From DASWTL01 sp035575925 (GTDB lineage: Bacteria; Bacteroidota; Bacteroidia; Sphingobacteriales; Sphingobacteriaceae): a stretch of DNA of 64,000 nt. A model generated the notes under the pieces. It was given only the letters and a program-made list of their open reading frames with translations, was not told the DNA's origin and made no database searches. Below, piece by piece: positions 24,387-32,500 of this stretch; within the stretch, counting starts at the first letter, position 1; each line of letters begins with the position of its first letter. The translations under genes and the position numbers were made by a program. The stretch lies in the NCBI GenBank assembly GCA_035575925.1, contig DATLXK010000040.1:50291-114290 (forward strand). The letters run 5' to 3'.

Positions 24387-25412
24387 TTAAAGCGGACAAT
24401 AAGTAGATTGAGTCCGTGTTGGTTCACAAGTTGCTGTTCCCGCAGTAGCGTCTACAAATAACCGGTCTATGCAGGGTTTTCTTCCATCCCAGCCTGTAGC
24501 AGAGGTATTTTTGGCGCGATAAACCATCCAGCGGTAATTACTGCCATCCCGAACCACAGAATGACCTCCAATGCTATAAATATTCCTGGCCGTGTTCTTT
24601 TCCATCAATGTGCCCTTATGAGTATAAGTGCCCATTAAAGAATTTGAAGTAGCATAACTTACTTTATAATCCTGAGTGTCGCCTACACCAGAATCAAAGA
24701 AAAGGAAATAACGGTATTGAATAGGGTTTGAATAACCCTCTCGAATTAGGGTTGGATGTTCTTTATTTAAAGGGTTTTCAGGAATATCAGGAAAAATTAC
24801 AGATTGGGATGAACCGGAGGCAAATTGAGTTCCATTAGATGAACTTAACTGACGTATTCGGATCCGGGAATTTCCGGTGCCCACGTTTTTCCAGAGCAGG
24901 TAATAATCAGATCCTTCCTGATAAACTGTAGGATCAATATTTATTTCATCAGTGGATGATCCTACCAGATTGACTGCCACATTGCTGCCTGCACTTGTAG
25001 GACTTGCCAATTTACAGGCCATAATATCCCTGCCACCGTTCACTCCGCTTGGATTGGCGTAATATAAATAAAGGGAAGAGCCAACCTGATGTACTTCTGG
25101 CGCCCAAATGTCAGCATTAGCGGTATATGAAGGATAATTTAGTGTTGATGCAGAAGACCAGTTTACCAGGTCAGTGGAGGTATTATAGATAATGGTATTA
25201 TTATTTGGACGATACATATAATAGGTTCCATTATATTTAAAACAAAAGGGATCACCCCCATCATTAGTTATTACGGGATTACTATAACATGCTGCTGATG
25301 TTGAATTTGGGATTTTACCTGCAGACAGATCCGTGACTTGTTCATCAGCGGTTTTAGAACAAGATTGAAGCAGGAAGACACACGCAATTAATCCTAATAA
25401 TTTAGCTTTCAT
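24387..25412 (-). CDS. Glycoside hydrolase family 43 lipoprotein (arabinanase/xylosidase type)
   Basis: The 341-residue protein has a lipoprotein signal (LLQSC, Cys18) and a GH43 five-bladed propeller. The expected acidic trio is visible: the base Asp in NDGGDP (about residue 54), Asp in INIDPTVY (about 162) and the general acid Glu in NKEHPTL (about 226). Strand motifs such as WAPEVHQVGSSLYLYY are characteristic. GH43 enzymes release arabinose or xylose from plant polysaccharides. The lipid anchor places it in the envelope. It is divergent from a sulfatase gene. Exact specificity is not predictable. Confidence 0.9.
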   Translation of the reverse strand: MKAKLLGLIACVFLLQSCSKTADEQVTDLSAGKIPNSTSAACYSNPVITNDGGDPFCFKYNGTYYMYRPNNNTIIYNTSTDLVNWSSASTLNYPSYTANADIWAPEVHQVGSSLYLYYANPSGVNGGRDIMACKLASPTSAGSNVAVNLVGSSTDEINIDPTVYQEGSDYYLLWKNVGTGNSRIRIRQLSSSNGTQFASGSSQSVIFPDIPENPLNKEHPTLIREGYSNPIQYRYFLFFDSGVGDTQDYKVSYATSNSLMGTYTHKGTLMEKNTARNIYSIGGHSVVRDGSNYRWMVYRAKNTSATGWDGRKPCIDRLFVDATAGTATCEPTRTQSTYCPL

Positions 25413-25467
25413 AATTTTTTATTTTAAGTAAGTTAACAATTGGTTATATCCGGTAAACCTATACAAC

Positions 25468-25475
25468 CAAATTTA
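25468..25475 (-). promoter_or_regulatory. Possible -7 box for the GH43 gene
   Basis: On the minus strand TAAATTTG fits TAnnTTTG, 55 bases before the GH43 start codon. No clear -33 element accompanies it, so support is modest. Confidence 0.35.
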
Positions 25476-25689
25476 TTAAGAGGATTTTTCTATGAATAGC
25501 AGTATTGTAGAATGTTATATAAATTATGTCTTAGATTATTACAAATGTGGCTTGTGGATTAAAATTGTTATAACTTCACTATTCATGTTTAACCGTTTTA
25601 CAGCAATTTAATGATTTCGTAAATAAAATGGGTTTGGATTAAACTTAGCACCATTAAAATCAATCAGAGTAAAATAGAACTTCAATTAT

Positions 25690-27153
25690 ATGAATAAAAA
25701 GCACACCTCTCTCCTATTTGCTTTGTTATGTTTTTACGGATATAGATCAGTTGCTCAAATTTCTAAAAAAACAAACATTATTTTCATTTTTGCTGATGAT
25801 CTGGGTTATAAAGATGTGGAGTTCAATGGTGGAGATTATTACGAAACGCCTAATTTAGATAAGCTTTCTAAAGAAGGAATGATCTTTAATAATGCATATT
25901 CCGGGGGAGCTAATTGTGCTCCAAGCCGGGGGTGCTTAATTTCTGGACAATATACGCCCAGACATGGTATTTATGCGGTAGGGAATACAAGTAAAGGCCC
26001 TGTTAAAGAAATGCGTTTAATTCCGGTTAAAAACACTCAGCATCTGTCACCATCAAATTTTACTATGGCTGATGCTTTGAGAAGTGCAGGGTATAAGACC
26101 GGAGCATTTGGTAAATGGCATATAGGTGCGGAAAATGACAAAACCGATCCTCTAAACCAGGGTTTTGACGTGGCCATGGATGCCAACGGTGCTAAAAAAG
26201 TAAGTGTTACGGAAGATCCTAAAGCTATTTTTCAAATTACTGACGCGGCGTGTGATTTCATCAGCAAAAATAGGAACAAGCCTTTTTTCGCTTATGTTTC
26301 TCACCATGCTGTACATAGTAATCACCAGGCGAGGGCATCAACTTTAGCAAAATTCAAGGCAAAATCCAAAGGTAAGAACCACTCCAATGCATTATTTGCT
26401 GCGTGTGTTTATGATTTTGACGAGGGTGTTGGAAAATTACTGGCTTGTTTAAAAGAAAATGGACTTGAAAAAAATACATTAGTTGTTTTCACATCTGATA
26501 ATGGGGGTACTCCAAATTCATCACAGGAACCATTGAGAGGAAACAAGGGTGCATTTTATGAAGGTGGGATAAGAGTGCCTTTTATTGCCAAATGGCCGGC
26601 TAAAATAAAACCCGGGTCAACTAATAACACCCCTATAATTAATCTGGATCTATATCCAACATTTGCTGCCCTGGCTAATGCAAAAATTCCAGCAAATAAA
26701 ATCCTGGATGGTGAAAACCTGCTTCCTGTCTTTAAAGGCGAACAAGCATCAACCAAACGAGATAAAATATTCTGGCATTTTCCAGGATATTTAGACAACG
26801 TTGTTAATAGAGGAAGAGATTCTATTTTTCGTACCAGGCCCGTCACAACTATGCGTAATGGCGACTATAAAGTTTTGCTATATCATGAAGAATGGGTACT
26901 TGACGGAGGTTGGGGTAAACGTAATTCGAATAATAGCATTGAGCTTTATAATTTAAAGACAGATCCCGGCGAGCGAACAAATATTTCGATTTCCAATACA
27001 AAAAAACGAGACGAAATGATTGAAAACCTGCAAAAGTGGATGAAAGATACTAATGCTAAAATGGCAACTGTCAGAACTCCTGAACAGGAAGCGATGAAAA
27101 ACAAGCCGCAGAGTAATAAAAGGAGAAATAATGAGGAAGACGATGACAATTAA
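25690..27153 (+). CDS. Secreted sulfatase (formylglycine type)
   Basis: The 487-residue protein has a signal peptide (cleavage near SVAQ, residue 23), the metal-binding FADDLGYKD, and the sulfatase signature CAPSRGCLISGQYTPRHG. C76 of CxPSR is the residue converted to formylglycine. Later motifs FGKWHIG and TSDNGGTP complete the alkaline-phosphatase-superfamily core. It should remove sulfate esters from glycans outside the cytoplasm. It requires a maturase (FGE or anSME), which is not in this window. The C-terminal tail is very charged (RRNNEEDDDN). Its neighbours GH43 and GalM suggest sulfated or arabinose-rich polysaccharide use. Confidence 0.93.
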   Translation: MNKKHTSLLFALLCFYGYRSVAQISKKTNIIFIFADDLGYKDVEFNGGDYYETPNLDKLSKEGMIFNNAYSGGANCAPSRGCLISGQYTPRHGIYAVGNTSKGPVKEMRLIPVKNTQHLSPSNFTMADALRSAGYKTGAFGKWHIGAENDKTDPLNQGFDVAMDANGAKKVSVTEDPKAIFQITDAACDFISKNRNKPFFAYVSHHAVHSNHQARASTLAKFKAKSKGKNHSNALFAACVYDFDEGVGKLLACLKENGLEKNTLVVFTSDNGGTPNSSQEPLRGNKGAFYEGGIRVPFIAKWPAKIKPGSTNNTPIINLDLYPTFAALANAKIPANKILDGENLLPVFKGEQASTKRDKIFWHFPGYLDNVVNRGRDSIFRTRPVTTMRNGDYKVLLYHEEWVLDGGWGKRNSNNSIELYNLKTDPGERTNISISNTKKRDEMIENLQKWMKDTNAKMATVRTPEQEAMKNKPQSNKRRNNEEDDDN

Positions 27154-27163
27154 ATAATAGTCA

Positions 27164-28207
27164 TCACTTTACTCCGAATTTATAAATAGTGCGTTGTTTG
27201 TAAGTTTCTCCCGGGTTTAAAATCGTATTTGGAAAAGATGGCTGATTGGGGCTGTTAGGAAAATGTTGTGCCTCCAGACAAAACGCGGCATGTTTTACAT
27301 ATATTTTTCCGTTTTTGGTATCTGTTAATGTGCCATCTAAGAAGTTTCCAGTATAAAGTTGCAGTCCGGGTTCTGTAGTAAACACTTCCATGTATCTGCC
27401 GCTTCCCGGGTCATATACTGATGCTGCCATATCGGTTATATCACCTTTATTATCTAAAACAAAGTTATGATCATAACCGCCTCCCTCTACTTCCAAAATA
27501 TCTTTTCCTATAATTTTTTCAGTAGTAAAGTCCATAACAGATCCTTTTACATCTGTTAATTTACCTGTAGGTATTAACGTATCATTAGCTTCCAGATATT
27601 TATCTGCATTAATAATGAGTTTGTGATTCAGAATATTTGGCTCATTTCCGGCGGACAAATTAAAATAACTGTGATTGGTTAAATTAACAGGCGTAACTTT
27701 ATCTGTGGTGGCAGAATAATCTATAATAAGCTCATTATCAAATGTAAGTGTATAAGTTAACTGTACATTCAGGTTACCCGGATAGCCTTCCTCGCCATCT
27801 TTACTCAGGTAATTTAGTTTTATACTGTTATCGCCGGATTTTTCTGCTTCCCATAACACCTTGTCGAATCCTTTATTTCCTCCATGAAGCGAATTCTCAT
27901 TGTTGTTTGCTGCAAGGGTGTAAGTGTTGTAGTCTAATTCAAAAATTGCATTCGCAATGCGGTTACAATACCGTCCGATCACTGATCCAAAATACGGGTT
28001 GTCCTTTTGCAAAAAACCGGTTAAAGAATCAAATCCCAAAACCACATCGCCCATATTATTATTTCTGTCCGGAGTAATTAGTTCCGTTACAGCAGCACCA
28101 TAATTCAGTATACTAACCTGCATTCCCGCAGAATTGGTAATGGTGTACTGTATAACCTGAACATCATTTAAGAGGCCGAACGGTTTTTCAATAATATTAA
28201 ATGCCAT
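27164..28207 (-). CDS. galM: Aldose 1-epimerase (mutarotase)
   Basis: GalM interconverts alpha and beta anomers of galactose and related sugars. The 347-residue length is standard. Catalytic-site motifs are ENSLHGGNKGFDK (His acting as acid), TNHSYFNL, and CLEAQHFPNSPNQP near the end (Glu as base). No signal peptide is present, so the enzyme should be cytoplasmic, unlike some extracellular Bacteroidota mutarotases. It is convergent with the sulfatase gene, with only 10 bases between the stop codons. Confidence 0.95.
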   Translation of the reverse strand: MAFNIIEKPFGLLNDVQVIQYTITNSAGMQVSILNYGAAVTELITPDRNNNMGDVVLGFDSLTGFLQKDNPYFGSVIGRYCNRIANAIFELDYNTYTLAANNNENSLHGGNKGFDKVLWEAEKSGDNSIKLNYLSKDGEEGYPGNLNVQLTYTLTFDNELIIDYSATTDKVTPVNLTNHSYFNLSAGNEPNILNHKLIINADKYLEANDTLIPTGKLTDVKGSVMDFTTEKIIGKDILEVEGGGYDHNFVLDNKGDITDMAASVYDPGSGRYMEVFTTEPGLQLYTGNFLDGTLTDTKNGKIYVKHAAFCLEAQHFPNSPNQPSFPNTILNPGETYKQRTIYKFGVK

Positions 28208-28269
28208 GCCTTATCATCGGTTTAATAACATATATGCAATAACATCTGAGGTATGGTTTAAGACAACTG

Positions 28270-29487
28270 CTAAAGATTATTTGGGATAGTAAATTTAAAC
28301 ACCGTTCCTGAACCTATTTCACTCTCGACCGCTATGGTTCCACCATGCTGAATTACGAAATCTCTTACAAGTAACAAACCTAATCCGCTGCCCTGTTCTT
28401 TATTCGTGCCGGAGATTGTTGCAGCATTTCGATCAAACAAGCGTTCTTTAGTTTCTGCTGACATACCAACTCCACTATCCTTAATACAAATTTCAACCAT
28501 GGTATCCATAGATTCTGCAGTAAAGGTCACACATCCACCATGCGGAGTATATTTTATAGCATTGGTTACTACGTTCTGTACTATGGAACGCAGCATCAGT
28601 GAATCTGCACTAACATAAATATCTTCCGGAATATTATTTTCCAAAAGTATTTTTTTCTGTAAAGCGTTGGTTTTTAATAACTCTATAGATTCTTCCATTC
28701 CTTTAAGGAGATGGATTTTTTCAGGGTTGAATGTAGTTTTATTACGCTGTTTCTTGGCCCAATCTACCAGTTCGTTTAATTGACTGAGTATTTTATTAGA
28801 AGTTCTGTTTATAATATCAGAAAGCTGTTTTAAATCTTTCATATTCAGCTTTTCAATATTTCTGTTCATCTTTTCAGAAGAAGCCAGCAGAGCAGTTAAC
28901 GGATTTCTGAGATCATGTGAGATTACAGAAAGGAATTTATCTTTGGATAAGTTCAGATCCCTCAAATCATGATTTAAACTCTCCAGTTCTAAAGTTCGTT
29001 CACTAACCCGTTTTTCAAGATCTACGTTAAGTTGTCTCAGGTCGTCGTTTATAATTCTTAATTCTTCCTCTTTTTGTTTTAATAGCTGATTTTTTTTGTA
29101 AAGCTCGGCAAATACAGCAACTTTAGAACGTAATATTTGCGGGTTTACAGGTTTACGTATATAGTCAACAGCGCCGGTTTGATACCCTTTAAACATATTA
29201 GCTTCTTCATAATCCTGCCCGGTAATAAAAATGATAGGTATTTGCTTAAATTTCTCCCGCTGATATATCAATTCGGCTGTTTCGTAACCATCCATAATTG
29301 GCATTCTTACATCCAGCAGGATGAGTGAAAAATCGTCCTCTTTTAATAAAATCTTTAACGCATCCTTCCCCGATGTTGCCTTTGCAAATGTATAACCCTC
29401 TTTTTCAAGAACAATTTCCATTGACATGAGGTTATCTGCCCGGTCATCAACCAACAATATTTTTATATTTTTTTCTTTTTCCGCCAA
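28270..29487 (-). CDS. Response regulator fused to histidine kinase
   Basis: The 405-residue protein has a receiver domain (residues 8-125, phosphoacceptor D59 in LLDVRMP), a coiled coil (about 130-180), a HisKA domain with H191 in SHDLRNP, and an ATPase domain (about 285-400, with the G-rich GSGLGLLLVRDF and GTVF). There are no membrane segments. It is a cytoplasmic kinase likely to receive phosphate from another kinase and act on a further partner. The start is a TTG: the receiver domain begins a few residues later and an in-frame stop lies just upstream. It directly follows the giant hybrid kinase gene in the same direction (43 bases), so they are probably co-transcribed. Confidence 0.92.
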   Translation of the reverse strand: MAEKEKNIKILLVDDRADNLMSMEIVLEKEGYTFAKATSGKDALKILLKEDDFSLILLDVRMPIMDGYETAELIYQREKFKQIPIIFITGQDYEEANMFKGYQTGAVDYIRKPVNPQILRSKVAVFAELYKKNQLLKQKEEELRIINDDLRQLNVDLEKRVSERTLELESLNHDLRDLNLSKDKFLSVISHDLRNPLTALLASSEKMNRNIEKLNMKDLKQLSDIINRTSNKILSQLNELVDWAKKQRNKTTFNPEKIHLLKGMEESIELLKTNALQKKILLENNIPEDIYVSADSLMLRSIVQNVVTNAIKYTPHGGCVTFTAESMDTMVEICIKDSGVGMSAETKERLFDRNAATISGTNKEQGSGLGLLLVRDFVIQHGGTIAVESEIGSGTVFKFTIPNNL

Positions 29488-29530
29488 AACGTAAGCATTA
29501 GTAATGTTTTGCTAATATACACATGTTACA

Positions 29531-32500
29531 TTATTTATATAACCAAACCCGCATCAGAGACATTAATTGATCTGTTTTAACAGGTTTGGTAATGTAATCC
29601 GACGCTCCTGAATCAATACATTTCTGCCTGTCGCCAATCATAGCTTTTGCTGTAACGGCAATTATAGGAAGATGACTGTTACCGGGCTCTTTTCGAATTA
29701 GCTTAATAGTTTCGTAGCCATCCATCTCGGGCATCATAATATCCATTAAAACCACATCAATTTCTTTATCATTACTTAAAATCTCCAAAGCCTCACGCCC
29801 GCTCTCCGCAGTAATAACATCAAGATTTGATCTTTCAAAAGCAGCAGTTAAAGCAAACAGGTTTCTAACATCATCATCTACAACGAGTACTTTTTTGCTG
29901 TCTAAAACATCATGACTTTCTCTGGCATTATTCATTAAGGTAATCTTTTCCTCTGAAAGTAATTTAGAATCAATATGAAGTAATATGGAGATTTCTTCAA
30001 GTATATTTCCGTCTAAAGCAGGTGTTTTAGTAATTACTTTGTGGGGAACTCTTTTGAAATAAAGGAGTTCTTCTACAGCTATTTCAGTGTCAGAATACAT
30101 AATAACTGAAGTCTCCTGCTTCTGTAATTTCAAATTATTGACCAATACCTTTATATCAGGTAGATCATAATCTACAAGCAGACAATCAAAAGATTCATTT
30201 TTAAGTATGGCAATACCTTTTTTTGCAGACGATGTTGTTGTAATTTCAATACTTTTATTCTCAAGCAGTTTTACCAGCTTGTCTAATTCCGCCTGATTCT
30301 TATCTATTACTAAAACTGTTTTAGTTTCACGGTCATTAAAAGCAACAATGCCGGAAATTAATTCATCCAATGATTTATTTGACATGGGTTTGAGATGGAA
30401 GCTTTTTGCACCATATTGCATGGCCATAGCCTTGTTATCTTCACCGGAAATTAAATGAACAGGAACATGACGCAGCGACAAATCATTTTTAATAAGTCGC
30501 AAAACTTTCCAGCCATTTGATTCAGGCATATTCACATCAAGAGTTATAGCTATAGGGTGATAATTCTTGATGGCCTCAAAAATTTCTCCATAGGTACCGG
30601 CAACAACCGCTTTCATTCCCGAATCATGAGCTTTGTCGACCATAATCTTCAGAAAACGCAAATCATCTTCAATAATGAGAATCACTTTGTCTCCTGCCTG
30701 TATCAGATGCCTGTCATCATCAATACTTACTTCCGTATTTTCGCTAAGAATGGGTTTCGAGGTAACCGGATAAATGTCTTTTATAGAAATATCAGCTATA
30801 GTTTTTGTTTTCTCTTTAAATTTTAACGGAATATATAAAGTAAAGGAGCTTCCCTTGCCAAGTTCACTTTCTACTACAATAGTACCTCCCAATAGTTCAG
30901 CAAAACCTTTACTGATAGATAAGCCTAAACCTGTTCCGCCATATTTACGGCTGGTAGAGCCTTCAGCTTGCTGGAATGCTTCGAAAATAATACCCTGGGT
31001 TTTTTTGGAGATGCCTATCCCGGTATCCTGAATGCTGAAAGCGATAACAGAATCCTTTCCGGGGAGAATATTTTGCTTGGATTGATCTGGTTTGTAAGCA
31101 TGCAGCTTTACGCCACCTTTCTCAGTAAATTTAAATGCATTTGACAGCAAATTCTTTAATATTTGAGTTAAGCGCTGAATATCGGTTTCCATAATTTCCG
31201 GAAGATCATCATCAATCACAATCTCAAAATTGAGATTCTTATTCTCGGCAAGCGGCTTAAAGGTTGATTCAACAAGTGAAGATATCTCCCTGAAACTTAC
31301 CGGCATAATATCTGCCGATATCACCCCGGATTCGATTTTTGAAAGATCCAGAATGTCATTGATCAGCTGGATAAGGTCATCACCGCATGAATGAATAGTT
31401 TTTGCATATCTTATCTGCTTATCAGTTAAGTTTCCATCATGGTTCTCAAATAATTGTTGCGCAAGAATCAGTAAACTGTTAAGCGGGGTCCTCAACTCAT
31501 GCGACATGTTGGCAAGAAACTCTGATTTATATTTTGAAGTAAGTGTAAGCTGCTCTGCTTTTTCCTCAATCGACCGCCTTGCCTCTTCCACCTCTTTATT
31601 TATTTGTTCCACCTCTTCTTTCTGTTTCTCCAGAAGTTGTGCCTTATCGTGCAGCTCATCATTCGCCCTGCGTAACTCTTCCTGTTGTGATGACAATTCT
31701 CCGGCAAGTGATTGTGATTGCGTTAACAGTTCTTCGGTACGTGTATTGGTTTCAATATTATTTAATACAATACCAATACTTTCGGTAAGCTGATCAAGAA
31801 AGTCAAGGTGTGTAGTGTTAAAACTGTCAAAAGAAGCCAGTTCAATAACTGCTTTTATATTATTTTCAAATAATACAGGTAAAATAACCAGATCAAGTGG
31901 TGGTGCATTTCCTATACCCGAACTTATACGGAGGTAATCTCCGGGAACGTTTGAAAGCAGGATCCGTTCTTTATCCAATGCACATTGCCCAATCAGGCCT
32001 TCACCAATTAAAAACTCTTTATGAATATTTCTTCTGCCTTTTTGTGCATAGCCTGCAAATAATTTAAGCTTTGCCAGGTCGGTATCTTCGGATTGTTCAA
32101 GAATATAAAAGGCGCCATACCGGGCATTTACAACCTGAGCCAGCTCAGATAATATTTTGTTTGCTACCGTATTAGTATCACGTTGCCCCTGAAGCATCTG
32201 TGCAAATTTGGCAAGGTTGGATTTCAGCCAATCCTGCTCATGATTCCTTAAAGTAGTTCCCTTAAGATTTGCAATCATCTGGTTAATGGTATCTTTCAAC
32301 GCTTCAAGCTCACCTTTAGCTTCCACACGAATGGTCCGGGTAAGGTCACCCTTGGTTACTGCGGATGCAACCTCAGAAATTGAGCGCACCTGTACAGTAA
32401 GGTTTTGAGCCAGCTGATTTACGTTTTCGGTAAGATCTTTCCATGTTCCTGATGCACCCGGCACACTTGCCTGACCTCCTAAACGGCCCTGCACACCCAC

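Noticed and set aside
24387..28207. A polysaccharide utilisation locus (GH43, sulfatase, GalM)
   Set aside because: The genes are in opposite orientations, and no SusC/SusD pair or hybrid regulator is adjacent, so only thematic proximity is claimed.
30557..31793. Several plus-strand frames opposite the kinase ATPase and coiled-coil region
   Set aside because: Low-complexity Ser/Cys/Phe-rich translations opposite a conserved coding region; consistent with shadows.
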